In this document: positions 1 through 7,907 of the stretch, one piece after another
Position numbering within the stretch: position 1 is the first letter of the stretch
Layout of the letters: each line of letters starts with the position of its first letter
Assembly (NCBI GenBank): GCA_021153985.1
Contig: JAJKJM010000083.1
Coordinates: 1 to 64,000 of the forward strand
DNA from: Polaromonas sp.
GTDB lineage: Bacteria > Pseudomonadota > Gammaproteobacteria > Burkholderiales > Burkholderiaceae_C
Direction: 5' to 3'
DNA length: 64,000 nucleotides
Translations under genes and position numbers: made by a program
Notes under the pieces: generated by a model
Seen by the model: only the letters and a program-made list of their open reading frames with translations
What the model was told of the DNA's origin: nothing
Database searches by the model: none

Positions 1-114
1 CTGCGGTTCGAACTGTCAATTCGAGGTTGCACGTGGTTTGGCGCTCGGCCGCGAAACGGGAAAGTTTAAAGATACAAGGTTGCCCGCAGCGAAGCGGAGG
101 GTCGCAGCAAGTAG

Positions 115-185
115 GGTCGCCTTTTCTTTGCTTACTTTCTTTTGGCGAAGCAAAAGAAAGTGAGTTGCCGCCGGCAACCCCGGCC
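115..185. repeat. Intergenic repeat with a 14-bp hairpin
   Basis: The first 222 bases hold no convincing gene. At 131-164 a 14-base arm (cttactttcttttg) is followed by a 6-base loop and an almost exact complement, ending in a GC-rich stretch. The hairpin lies just beyond the 3' end of the leftward GST gene and may act as a terminator. The same wording (TTTCTTTGCTTACTTT...GCGAAGCAAA) is one I associate with dispersed Comamonadaceae repeats, so it may be a mobile palindromic unit instead. The repeat status is memory-based inference; only the hairpin is seen here. Confidence 0.45.
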
Positions 186-222
186 CCGGAACACAACTCA
201 ACACCAGCGTCCGAAGAGCTAC

Positions 223-831
223 TTACTTAAGCAAGCCTTCATGTTTCATCGCCGCCTGAACCGCAGGCCGAGCCGCCATCCGCTCACGAAACGCAGCCAG
301 GTTAGCCAAACCCGAAATATCAACCCCAACCCGAGGCGCCCAGTTGGTCACCGTAAAGAGATAAGGATCAGCCACGCTAAACGCATCGCCCATCAGGTAC
401 TGCTTGCCGGCCAGCTGGCCGTCCACCCACTTCAGGCGCGACAGCAGCTTGTCGATGACGATGGTTTTGTAGTCGGCCGGTGTGGCGGCGTTGAACAGCG
501 GGCTGAAGCCCTTGTGCAGCTCGGTGCCGATAAAGGTAAGCCACGATTGCATCTTGTAGCGGTCCAGCGTGCCGTTGGCCGGCGCGAGTTTTTTCTCGGG
601 CACCTGGTCGGCGATGTACTGCACGATGGCCGGGCCTTCGGCGATGCGGGTGCCGTCGTCCAGTTCCAGCAGGGGCACATAGCCCAGCGGGTTGATGGTG
701 TAGTAGTCGGTGCCGTCGTCCAGCTGGTGGGTTTTGGTGGGCGCCGCCACATGCTCGAACTTCAGGCCCGACTCATGCAGCGTGATGTGCGGGGAAAGGG
801 AGCAGGCGCCGGGGGAGTAATAAAGCTTCAT
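223..831 (-). CDS. gstA: Beta-class glutathione S-transferase
   Basis: This 202-aa cytosolic enzyme should conjugate glutathione to electrophiles or act as a mixed-disulfide reductase. The N-terminal thioredoxin fold begins MKLYYSPGACS, placing the catalytic cysteine of beta-class GSTs at position 10, as in Proteus mirabilis GST B1-1. The cis-proline and glutathione-binding segment follows as NPLGYVPLLELDDG and EGPAIVQYIAD. The C-terminal helical domain contains the conserved FSVADPYLF element. Length is normal for the family. The start at 831 gives the exact family N-terminus, although the frame remains open upstream into the neighbouring AsmA-like gene. It is transcribed divergently from that gene. 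Confidence 0.93.
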   Translation of the reverse strand: MKLYYSPGACSLSPHITLHESGLKFEHVAAPTKTHQLDDGTDYYTINPLGYVPLLELDDGTRIAEGPAIVQYIADQVPEKKLAPANGTLDRYKMQSWLTFIGTELHKGFSPLFNAATPADYKTIVIDKLLSRLKWVDGQLAGKQYLMGDAFSVADPYLFTVTNWAPRVGVDISGLANLAAFRERMAARPAVQAAMKHEGLLK

Positions 832-943
832 AGGATGTCCTTCGTTTTGTGGGTGTGGCGGGAATGTTGCACCGCCCCCGATGCTAGCCGTATCGGCGGA
901 TGTTTGCAGCGGGAGCGCGCCACGGGCACGCCACAATACCCGC

Positions 944-2293
944 ATGGCAAAAGTTTTCAAATGGGTGGTGTTTCTGGCGCTGGGCCTGATGGTGTTGCTG
1001 GCCGTGGTGGCTTTCACGCTACACCGGTGGGTCAGCACCGACGACTTCAGGCAGCGGGTGGAGCGTGAGGCGACGGCCGCGCTGGGTGTGCCGGTGGCGC
1101 TGGACCGCGTCGCGGTGGACGTCTGGCCCCTGCCGGCGGTTGCCCTCAGCGGTATTTCGGTGCAGAGCAAACCGCCCATCACGGTCGAGCGCGTGGAGGT
1201 GCGGCCGCAGTGGCAGCCGCTGCTGCAGGGGCGGCTGGTGATATCGACCTTGCTGGTGCGCCGGGCGGTGCTGCCGCAGCAGGGCATTGATGGCGTGCTG
1301 CTGCTGTTGCAAAAGAAGAAGCCGGCCGCCGCCGCAGCGCCCGAGCCAGGCCCGGCCGGCGCGCCGCCGCAAACCGCGCCGCCCGACTGGCTGCCGCGCC
1401 GCACCGTGCTGGACGAGGTGACCTGGATCAGCGCCGCGGGCGCGCGCACCACGGTGCAGGCCGACGCCCGCCTGGGTGACGACGGCCTGCCCGACAACGT
1501 GGCGCTCAAGCTGCTCAAGGGCAACCTGCAGGGCCTGGAGGCCAGCCTCAAGCGGGAAGAGGCAAAAGCCGGGGCCGCGGGGGATGAATGGGCGCTGCGC
1601 ATCGACGTGGGCGGCGGCAAGGTGGAAGGCACGTTGGGCCTGAAGAAAGTGCCTTCCGGTTCTGCCGCGCGGCCCGGCCAGGAGCTGCAGCTGCAAGGCA
1701 AGCTGCAGACACGCGATGTCGAGGTGTCGGCGCTGACGGCGCCCAGCAAGTCGCTCACCGGCAAGCTTGAAGCGGGCACCACGCTCAGTTCCCGCGCCGC
1801 CACCACGGGCGCGCTGGTCGATGCGCTGCAAAGCCAGACCACCTTCACCGTGCGCGAGGCGGTGCTTCAGGGGCTGGACCTGGCCAAGGCGGTCAAAACC
1901 ATAGGCCTGAGCCGTGGCGGGCAGACGCAGCTGGACACCCTGGCCGGCCAGGTCAGCACCCAGGGCAAGTCGGCCCAACTCACCAACCTGGTGGCGAGCT
2001 CCGGCGCCTTGAGCGCCACCGGCAATGTGGCGATTTCGCCCGCCAAGGCGCTGAGCGGCCGGGTGAGCGTGAACGTGGCGGGCGACAGCAAGCTGGGCAA
2101 CGCCATAGGCGGCGCGGTGGGTGTGCCGCTGCAGGTGGGCGGCACGCTGGACAACCCGGAAGTCACGCTGTCGCGCTCGGCCTTGCTGGGCGCGGCCATC
2201 GGTACCGCACTGATGCCGGGCGTGGGCACCGGGGCCGGCGCCAACCTGGGTGACCGCATCGGTGAGGGATTTCGCGGTTTATTTGGCAAATAA
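944..2293 (+). CDS. AsmA-family protein, envelope-associated
   Basis: The 449-aa product has one N-terminal membrane segment (residues about 7-27) and then the AsmA-type beginning: ALGVPVALDRVAVDVWPLP and a VERVEVRPQWQPLLQGRL stretch. An Ala/Pro-rich linker follows near residues 124-145. The C-terminal half resembles the AsmA_2 domain, and the protein ends in a glycine-zipper-like tail (AAIGTALMPGVGTGAGANLG). AsmA/TamB-type proteins are thought to bridge inner and outer membrane for lipid traffic. A paralogue of the same architecture lies at 26760-28061. The start ATG at 944 was chosen because the hydrophobic anchor follows at once. Its substrate is unknown. Confidence 0.8.
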   Translation: MAKVFKWVVFLALGLMVLLAVVAFTLHRWVSTDDFRQRVEREATAALGVPVALDRVAVDVWPLPAVALSGISVQSKPPITVERVEVRPQWQPLLQGRLVISTLLVRRAVLPQQGIDGVLLLLQKKKPAAAAAPEPGPAGAPPQTAPPDWLPRRTVLDEVTWISAAGARTTVQADARLGDDGLPDNVALKLLKGNLQGLEASLKREEAKAGAAGDEWALRIDVGGGKVEGTLGLKKVPSGSAARPGQELQLQGKLQTRDVEVSALTAPSKSLTGKLEAGTTLSSRAATTGALVDALQSQTTFTVREAVLQGLDLAKAVKTIGLSRGGQTQLDTLAGQVSTQGKSAQLTNLVASSGALSATGNVAISPAKALSGRVSVNVAGDSKLGNAIGGAVGVPLQVGGTLDNPEVTLSRSALLGAAIGTALMPGVGTGAGANLGDRIGEGFRGLFGK

Positions 2294-2343
2294 GGCTGCA
2301 GCCCATATAGCTATTGGACATATCGCTCCTGAAACCATAGCGC
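2294..2343. repeat. Interspersed repeat copy A (AGCCCATA...ATAGC)
   Basis: This copy has ggctgcagcccatat, then tcgctcctgaaaccatagcg. The same order of blocks (AGCCCATA, a variable core, CTCCTGAAnnnATAGC) occurs at 16903-16957 and 31481-31537 in this orientation, and inverted at 26143-26199. No coding potential is seen. The rest of the 250-base gap up to the DUF1328 gene shows nothing else clear. Confidence 0.6.
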
Positions 2344-2544
2344 TTTACCTTCACCGCGCCCTTGTCCTACAGCGGCAAGCGGGCGCTGCTGATGGGTCGC
2401 CAGCCTGGCGACTTTTAGCATCAGGCTGTCACCGCGCTACTCTGCGCCGGTGATTGAAGAACCTGTTCACGGTTTAGGGCAATGCCCCGGTCCCAGCGCC
2501 ATTTCGTGCAGCCAAATCCGGGGCCCTTTCAAACGGAGGCCAAG

Positions 2545-2724
2545 ATGCTCAAGTACGCAATTATTTTTGCGATCATTTCCCTCATTGCCGGCGCCCTGGG
2601 TTTCGGCGGTGTGGCGGCGGGTGCTGCCGGCATCGCCAAGATCCTGTTCGGCCTGTTCCTGATCCTGGCAGTCATTTTTGTGGTGCTGGCGGCCTTGGGT
2701 GTGGGCGCGGCCAAAAAGTTGTGA
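2545..2724 (+). CDS. DUF1328 (YtjA-like) small membrane protein
   Basis: A 59-aa protein made of two hydrophobic helices: residues about 4-24 ([18 protein letters not shown]) and 31-52 ([20 protein letters not shown]), with a short basic end (AAKKL). This is the DUF1328/YtjA pattern, in which MLKYAxIF and the [14 protein letters not shown] loop are typical. A clear GGAGG ribosome-binding site at 2535-2539 supports the start. Members are often stress-induced, but their function is unknown. It sits alone between a repeat and a small hypothetical gene. Confidence 0.9.
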   Translation: MLKYAIIFAIISLIAGALGFGGVAAGAAGIAKILFGLFLILAVIFVVLAALGVGAAKKL

Positions 2725-2729
2725 AGTAA

Positions 2730-3062
2730 ATGATGGCTCGCATGGGCGCTACGCAAAAGACTGGCGCGGCACAGGCGCCGCCTGCCAGCATGGCTTCGCG
2801 GTTTCGGCAACGGCTGTTTCAGCCGTGGTCGGGGCCGCGAGCGCCGGCGGCAACGCACTTGCCGGCGCCCGTCGCACAAAAGAAGATGAGTTTTCAGGCC
2901 AGCATTGCCGAGTTTTTGCTGGTGAACCGCCTGCGCGCGCGCAAGCGCGCCGAGCCGTCTGCCGACGTGCTGGAGCGGGCGTCCCGGATTGTGTTTGTCA
3001 CTTGCAAGAACTGGTTTGCCACGCCACAGCGCGGCGGGCCGGATCACCGTACCCATCTGTGA
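2730..3062 (+). CDS. Hypothetical 110-aa basic protein
   Basis: I do not recognise a family. The frame begins five bases after the DUF1328 stop and encodes a Pro/Ala/Gln-rich N-terminal half. From residue 53 (MSFQASIAEFLLVNRLRARKR) the part looks more conserved in style, with an amphipathic helix, basic patch and an Ala/Glu helix. Codon third positions are GC-rich as in real genes here, better in the second half, so a shorter protein starting at 2886 is possible. There is no signal peptide or membrane segment. It may be co-transcribed with the DUF1328 gene. Confidence 0.45.
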   Translation: MMARMGATQKTGAAQAPPASMASRFRQRLFQPWSGPRAPAATHLPAPVAQKKMSFQASIAEFLLVNRLRARKRAEPSADVLERASRIVFVTCKNWFATPQRGGPDHRTHL

Positions 3063-3131
3063 GGGCCGGCACGCTCTTTCCGGAATTCATTTTTCTCACC
3101 GGCCCAAGCGGGCTCTCACCGGTTGTTTCCC

Positions 3132-3977
3132 ATGCACACTGCCCTGATTGAAACCCTGCTGGAATATGAGGTGAGCAGCCCGGCGCACTTCCTGTTCAAC
3201 ATCGAAACCGCTTTCCATGACGGCCACCGTGCAGTGGAAGAACGGCTGACCATCACGCCCAGCATGAAGGTGCGCCATTTTTGCGACGAGCGCAGCGGCA
3301 ACCGCTTTATCCGGCTCGATGCGCCAAAGGGCATTCTCAGCGTCAACTACCGCGCGCAGATGGAGTTGCTGCCGGTGGCCGTGCCGCTGCACCTGGAGGA
3401 AACGCCGGTGACGGGTGTGCCCGACGACGTGCTGCGTTACCTGATGCCCAGCCGCTACTGCGAGTCAGACGTGATGAGCCGCGCGGCGCAGCAGCTCTTT
3501 GGCCAGTTGCCGCCCGGCATAGGCCGTGTGCGCGCCATTGAAAGCTGGATTCATGAGTCGATTGGCTATCTGCCCGGCTTCAGCAACTCAACCACCACGG
3601 CGCAGGAAGTGTTTGTGCAGCGCGCCGGCGTCTGCCGCGACTTTGCGCACCTGGGCATCACCTTTTGCCGGGCGCTGAACATTCCGGCGCGGCTGGTGGT
3701 GGGCTATGTGCATTTTGAGGAACCGCCGCAGGACTTCCATGCCGTGTTCGAGGCCTGGCTGGAGGATCGCTGGGTGTTGTTTGACCCGACACGCATGGCG
3801 CCGATTGACCGGCTGGTGCGCGTGGGCACCGGGCGTGATGCCAAAGACGTGGCCTTTGCCACCATCTTTGGCGATGTGCGCATGACCCGCAAGGAGCTGA
3901 CCGTGGACGAGGGCGACATCACGCCGCCACCGTCCGACAGCACCGCGCCGCCCACCTTGACGGTGGTGCCGGCGTAG
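3132..3977 (+). CDS. Transglutaminase-like cysteine protein
   Basis: The 281-aa product has a beta-rich N-terminal domain followed by a transglutaminase-like core. The catalytic triad is visible as Cys in AGVCRDFAH, His in DFHAVFEAW and Asp in LFDPTRMAP. These proteins act as amidases, peptidases or cross-linking enzymes; the N-terminal domain resembles the bacterial transglutaminase-like N-terminal family often linked to DUF403/circularly permuted ATP-grasp peptide systems, which are absent here. The C-terminus is Pro/Thr rich. An ATG at 3132 is preferred over a TTG three codons earlier. It is convergent with the BASS transporter gene. Confidence 0.85.
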   Translation: MHTALIETLLEYEVSSPAHFLFNIETAFHDGHRAVEERLTITPSMKVRHFCDERSGNRFIRLDAPKGILSVNYRAQMELLPVAVPLHLEETPVTGVPDDVLRYLMPSRYCESDVMSRAAQQLFGQLPPGIGRVRAIESWIHESIGYLPGFSNSTTTAQEVFVQRAGVCRDFAHLGITFCRALNIPARLVVGYVHFEEPPQDFHAVFEAWLEDRWVLFDPTRMAPIDRLVRVGTGRDAKDVAFATIFGDVRMTRKELTVDEGDITPPPSDSTAPPTLTVVPA

Positions 3978-3989
3978 CGCTAACCGGTG

Positions 3990-4871
3990 TTAAGCGCTGG
4001 CAGTTGCCAGGGGCGCGGCTTTGCGTTTGAGCACCAGCAGCCCAAACAGCGTGGCCGTGGCATACATGCTGAATGAATAGATCGCCGCGGGCAGAGCCAG
4101 CTGGACGTTGTTCAGCACCGCCAGCGCGATAAAGATCGCCAGCGTCGCGTTGTGGATGCCGATCTCGTAGCTGATGGCGGTCGAAATCGGTTTGTCCAGC
4201 CCGGTGGCGCGCGCGACGTAATACCCCGCCAGCAAACTCACCAGATTAAAGGCCAGCACCGCAGGGCCGATGGCCGCGAAGCCGCTGCTGAGCGCCTGCC
4301 ATTCTTTGACCACCGCACCCACGGCCACCACCACCAGCACGATGATGCTGAAGATTTTGGTCGGGTTCTCGCTGCGCGCGGCCCAGCCGGGTTTGACGGT
4401 GCGCAGCCACATGCCGACGGCCACCGGCACCAGCACGATGACGATCACTTCTACCACCTTGCCGAATTGCAGCGGCACGACCTGGCCGGTTTTGGCGAAG
4501 GTGTTGATGGCCCAGTTGGCGATCACCGGCATGGTGACGATGGACAGCAGCGTGTTGATGGCGGTGAGCGAAATGTTCATCGCCACGTTGCCGCCGAAGA
4601 GGTGGCTGAACAGGTTGGCCGAAATGCCGCCGGGCGAGGCCGCCAGCAGCATCAGCCCCACCGCGAAGAGCGGCGGCACATTGAGCAGCACGATGATGGC
4701 GTAGCAGGCCACGGGCAGCACGATGACCTGCAACACCAGCGCCACCACCACGGCCTTGGGATATTTGAGCAGGCGGGTGAAGTCTTCGACCTTGAGCGTG
4801 AGGCCCAGGCCCAGCATCACCAGCGCTAGCGCGACGATCAGCAGTTGCGCAACAACCGGTGAGCCGCTCAT
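3990..4871 (-). CDS. Bile acid:sodium symporter (BASS) family transporter
   Basis: A 293-aa inner-membrane protein with about nine or ten hydrophobic helices. The motif LMLLAASPGGISANLFSHLFGGNVAMN matches the core crossover region of BASS transporters, where Na+ and substrate bind. In bacteria these proteins carry bile acids, pantoate or keto acids with sodium. The ATG overlaps the stop of the upstream class II aldolase gene by four bases, so the two are translationally coupled. This suggests import of the aldolase substrate or of a product such as a 2-keto acid. The substrate cannot be read from the sequence. Confidence 0.88.
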   Translation of the reverse strand: MSGSPVVAQLLIVALALVMLGLGLTLKVEDFTRLLKYPKAVVVALVLQVIVLPVACYAIIVLLNVPPLFAVGLMLLAASPGGISANLFSHLFGGNVAMNISLTAINTLLSIVTMPVIANWAINTFAKTGQVVPLQFGKVVEVIVIVLVPVAVGMWLRTVKPGWAARSENPTKIFSIIVLVVVAVGAVVKEWQALSSGFAAIGPAVLAFNLVSLLAGYYVARATGLDKPISTAISYEIGIHNATLAIFIALAVLNNVQLALPAAIYSFSMYATATLFGLLVLKRKAAPLATASA

Positions 4872-5638
4872 GACTTGTAGCTTTCGTCGAGTTTGTCGAG
4901 CTTGCGGATCAGCGAAGGCCAGACGAAAGCGCCGCCCATGCCGCCCGTCTGCACGCGCATGGCTTCGGCCACGCCTTTGACGATGAGCGGGTTCACCTGC
5001 GTGAGTTCGCCGCCGGCTTGGGCATCCAGCTGGATGCGGCAGGTGTTTTCAAAGGTGTACATGCTGAGGAAGGCGTCGGCAATCGTTTTGCCGACGACGA
5101 GGAGGCCGTGGTTGCGCAGCATCAAAAAGTTGGCGCTACCCAGGTCGGCCTGCAGGCGCGGCTTTTCGTCGTCGCGGAAGGCCACGCCTTCGTACTCGTG
5201 ATACGCCAGCGAGGCCAATACGAAAGTGACCTGCTGGCTGATGGGCAGCACGCCGCACTTTTGCGCGCTGACGGCCACGCCGGCACGCGTGTGGGTGTGC
5301 AGCACGCAGCCGGCGTCGGCACGCGCTTCGTGCACGGCGCTGTGGATGACAAAGCCAGCCGGGTTCACCGGGAAGGGCGAGTCAATCACCTTGTTGCACT
5401 GGCCGTCGACTTTGACGAGGCTGGAGGCCGTGATCTCGTCGAACATCAGGCCGTAGGGGTTGATGAGGAAATGGTGATTGCCCGCACCAGAGACCGACTC
5501 GGGCAGCTTGGCGCTGATGTGGGTGAAGACGAGGTCGCTCCAGCCATAGAAGGCGACGAGGCGGTAGCAGGCGGCGAGGTCGCAGCGAAGTTGCCATTCT
5601 TCAGCGCTGACAACTTCTTTGAGGGAAGGAATATGCAT
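4868..5638 (-). CDS. Class II aldolase/adducin-family protein
   Basis: The 256-aa product shows the fold's zinc site, HTHTRAGVAVS, plus the later RNHGLLVVG. It also has the N-terminal CDLAACYRLVAFYGWSDLVFTHIS stretch seen in the adducin-like subgroup rather than in true fuculose-phosphate aldolases. Such proteins act as aldolases, epimerases or decarboxylases. A strong AGGAGA site lies upstream of the ATG at 5638. It is the first gene of a two-gene operon with the BASS transporter and is divergent from a Crp/Fnr-type regulator, which probably controls it. Confidence 0.85.
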   Translation of the reverse strand: MHIPSLKEVVSAEEWQLRCDLAACYRLVAFYGWSDLVFTHISAKLPESVSGAGNHHFLINPYGLMFDEITASSLVKVDGQCNKVIDSPFPVNPAGFVIHSAVHEARADAGCVLHTHTRAGVAVSAQKCGVLPISQQVTFVLASLAYHEYEGVAFRDDEKPRLQADLGSANFLMLRNHGLLVVGKTIADAFLSMYTFENTCRIQLDAQAGGELTQVNPLIVKGVAEAMRVQTGGMGGAFVWPSLIRKLDKLDESYKS

Positions 5639-5718
5639 GGTTTGTCTCCTTTGGTTTGCATGAACAAGGTGCTCTGCGGCACGAACTACTCACGATACGT
5701 GGGTGCTTGACGGGGAAC

Positions 5719-5734
5719 TGTCAAAAATTTGACA
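5719..5734. promoter_or_regulatory. Candidate operator TGTCAAA-N2-TTTGACA
   Basis: A perfect 7-bp inverted repeat with a two-base spacer lies in the 105-base divergent gap between the aldolase gene and the Crp/Fnr-like gene, ten bases before the latter's ATG. Spacing and symmetry suit a Crp/Fnr dimer, although the half-site differs from the standard FNR (TTGAT) and CRP (TGTGA) boxes. It would allow autoregulation and control of the aldolase-BASS operon. No binding is shown. Confidence 0.5.
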
Positions 5735-5743
5735 ATTGACCGC

Positions 5744-6472
5744 ATGCCTATCGTTCCCGCGACACCTTCATCTTCACCGTCCCTGGCTCCTTCCATGATG
5801 GCCCGCATGTCGGCCAACCCGTGGTTTGGCGCACTGCCGCTGGCGGACCGGCAGGCGCTGCTGGCCTCCAGCGAGGTGCTGCGCCTGCGGCCGGGCGAGA
5901 TGCTGTTTCGCCAGGGCGATGCGCCCGGCGGGTTTTACGGGCTGCTGGGTGGCCTGCTGAAAATTTCGTCGCTGCGGGAGGACGGACGCGAGGCCATTTT
6001 GGTGGTGCTGGAGGCCGGCAACTGGATCGGCGAGATTTCATTGATGGACGGCGAGCCGCGCACGCATGACGCCACGGCGCAGTCGGCGGTGGAAGTGCTG
6101 GTAGTGCCGCAGCAGGCCTTTGCCGCGCTGATGCAGGGCGCGCCGTTTGCGCGGGCGATCGCCGGGCTGCTGGCCGCGCGCGTGCGATCGCTTTACGGCA
6201 TGGTGGAAGACGCGGCGCTGCGCTCAACCCGCGCGCGCGTGGCGCGCCGCCTGCTGCTGCTGTCGCGCGGCGACGCCACGCTGTCTCCCAAGGCGCGGCC
6301 GGTGGTGCCGGTGTCGCAGGAGGCGCTGGCCATGATGCTGGGCATCAGCCGGCAGACGCTGTCCAAGGAGCTCAAGGCGCTGGTGGCGTTAGGGGCGGTG
6401 AATCTGCGTTACCGGCGCATCGAGATCAACTCGGCGGCGCGGTTGAAGTCGATCAGCGATACGTCGGGCTGA
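5744..6472 (+). CDS. Crp/Fnr-family transcriptional regulator
   Basis: The 242-aa protein has a cyclic nucleotide-binding-like barrel (LRPGEMLFRQGDAPGGFYGLLGG through GNWIGEISLMDGEPRTHDATAQS), a dimerisation helix, and a C-terminal winged helix-turn-helix (VSQEALAMMLGISRQTLSKELKAL). There is no N-terminal cysteine cluster, so oxygen sensing of the FNR type is not expected. The ATG at 5744 is used here; a TTG at 5729 would overlap the palindrome, and an internal ATG at 5795 is also possible since no clear ribosome site marks any of them. It is divergent from the aldolase-BASS operon, its likely target. Confidence 0.85.
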   Translation: MPIVPATPSSSPSLAPSMMARMSANPWFGALPLADRQALLASSEVLRLRPGEMLFRQGDAPGGFYGLLGGLLKISSLREDGREAILVVLEAGNWIGEISLMDGEPRTHDATAQSAVEVLVVPQQAFAALMQGAPFARAIAGLLAARVRSLYGMVEDAALRSTRARVARRLLLLSRGDATLSPKARPVVPVSQEALAMMLGISRQTLSKELKALVALGAVNLRYRRIEINSAARLKSISDTSG

Positions 6473-6520
6473 AATGCGTCCGTGTCAAGACTGTCCGGTT
6501 CTCCAAATATCCACGCCCTG

Positions 6521-7390
6521 CTACCAATTGTTGGGTACGGGGTTTTCACCGCTCTCAAGAACAAGTCTTTCTTTTTCAACGCGGTAAATCGCTCGCTGAT
6601 TGATGGTCTTTGTTGGAAGTTGTTTGCCGTCAGGGTCCAAGTCAGTGCGGTGCCCCAGAAAGTTCGCGACAAGCCGGTCGCCCTGAATTTTCCAGGTGCC
6701 TTTTACGTCGAAACATGGGTGGACGGGGTCGCTGATAGCTGCAGAACCTGGGCTGGAGTCGCACTCTTCATGAGCACCAGTATTCTCGGCTGAAAGTAGT
6801 AAGTCAGGTGCATACGGTATCGCCCGATCAGGCTGCAAACTCAATAGCGCCAACCATTGACCACAGTAGCCCTGCCAGCAACTGCCCCAATTTGCCGAGA
6901 ACAAGAATCCGTTTTCCCCGAAGCGAACGATTTGGGTTTTACCTAGAGTACCTTCAAGTCCGACGGTGGTTACCGCATCCTGCCGCGCGGTCAGTCGCCA
7001 ACCGGCGGGGTAGCGGGTGAAGGAGTACGCGCCGACATATCCTGGACAGGCGTGACACGCAAGCGCCTCTCCGCTGCTGTCAACTGCGAGTGCTTGTGTG
7101 AGCATCACAGCCTGAGACTCATTCAATCTCACCACGTAGAGCGGAAGAATTTCCGATCTGGTTTTGGATCCGGTGGGTGCCTGCTTGCCGCCGCTGTTGA
7201 TGGGCAGCTCAATGGCCTGAATAGTTTTACCGTCAGATGCCTTCCAGTCCGGAAATGCGACCGCCATGAGCGCTGTCCGATCCAGAGTTGCTGCATGAGG
7301 AATTTCTTCCTCTTTGTTGCAGCTGGCTAGAGTCAACAAACCAACCATTGCAAAACAGAAAATAGTTTTTGTAAGCAGAGCTTTGACCAT
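6521..7390 (-). CDS. Putative outer-membrane lipoprotein
   Basis: A 289-aa protein whose first 24 residues form a lipoprotein signal: a Lys-containing n-region, hydrophobic core and the lipobox LASC, with Cys24 as the lipid-modified residue. Asn follows at +2, consistent with outer-membrane sorting. The mature part has several Cys (CHACPGYVG, WGSCWQGYCGQW) and ends with a beta-rich stretch. I do not recognise a family. Codon use is visibly more AT-tolerant than in neighbouring genes, which may mean later acquisition. Start 7390 was chosen because it places the signal peptide at the N-terminus. It stands alone, convergent with the regulator gene. Confidence 0.7.
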   Translation of the reverse strand: MVKALLTKTIFCFAMVGLLTLASCNKEEEIPHAATLDRTALMAVAFPDWKASDGKTIQAIELPINSGGKQAPTGSKTRSEILPLYVVRLNESQAVMLTQALAVDSSGEALACHACPGYVGAYSFTRYPAGWRLTARQDAVTTVGLEGTLGKTQIVRFGENGFLFSANWGSCWQGYCGQWLALLSLQPDRAIPYAPDLLLSAENTGAHEECDSSPGSAAISDPVHPCFDVKGTWKIQGDRLVANFLGHRTDLDPDGKQLPTKTINQRAIYRVEKERLVLESGENPVPNNW

Positions 7391-7496
7391 GGTGTCGGCG
7401 GAGTGAAGGGATTGTTGGCGAGGCATTTGCAGGCGACATCTTGGGGGTGTTTAGGGTCGCTCCCCAACAGCATCGCGGGTTTGATTGGCCCGCTCT

Positions 7497-7763
7497 TCAG
7501 CCGATGGTGGGCGGCGCAGTAGCCCGCTCGAGCTGCGTCAGCCAGGCCAACGCCGTTGAGGCATCGGCGCCGCACATCTCGGCAGACGCCATGAGTTGCC
7601 CGCACACCGCAGGCCTTTCCGGCCGGCCGAAGATTAGGCAGCGGTTAGCCTCGTCCAGCTGCACGCAGCGCACGCCGGCCGGCTTGCCGTGCGGCATGCC
7701 AGGAATGGCGGAGCTGATGGAGGGCGCGATGCAGCAGGCGCCGCAGCCGGGTCGGCAGTTCAT
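7497..7763 (-). CDS. YkgJ-family cysteine cluster protein
   Basis: This 88-aa protein begins with a CxxxCxxCC-type cluster (CRPGCGACC), followed by [12 protein letters not shown] and a [13 protein letters not shown] segment. That is the pattern of the YkgJ/UPF0153 zinc- or iron-binding family. The function of these proteins is not settled. It is short but complete, starting with MNCRPGC. An interspersed repeat lies directly upstream, and it is on the same strand as the lipoprotein gene, about 105 bases away. Confidence 0.88.
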   Translation of the reverse strand: MNCRPGCGACCIAPSISSAIPGMPHGKPAGVRCVQLDEANRCLIFGRPERPAVCGQLMASAEMCGADASTALAWLTQLERATAPPTIG

Positions 7764-7772
7764 GGCAATGGA

Positions 7773-7829
7773 TTGCTATTAAAAAAGTAGCTGCTCGCCC
7801 ATGCACTTATTGGGCTGGAGCCCGATTGG
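7773..7829. repeat. Interspersed repeat copy B
   Basis: The block ttgctattaaaaaagtagct is followed by gctcgcccatgcacttat and tgggctggagcccgattgg. It shares TTGCTATnnAA...AGCT and GGGCTGGAGCCC with the copy at 26143-26199. It fills the gap between the YkgJ-like gene and the receptor gene. No reading frame is seen in it. Confidence 0.6.
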
Positions 7830-7907
7830 ATGCTGAAAGACGGCGCGGGGGCCGGCGGCAGACCTGTATTGTCGCTCGCGCTGCCAACCGCCGCCTTGGT
7901 TTTGCGA

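Noticed and set aside
1-40. tRNA-like GGTTCGAAC motif in the first bases
   Set aside because: The flanks do not pair into a T-arm and no other arms are seen upstream because the window begins there.
142-1068. A 308-codon rightward frame at the window start
   Set aside because: It overlaps the opposite-strand GST gene and is only a shadow of it.
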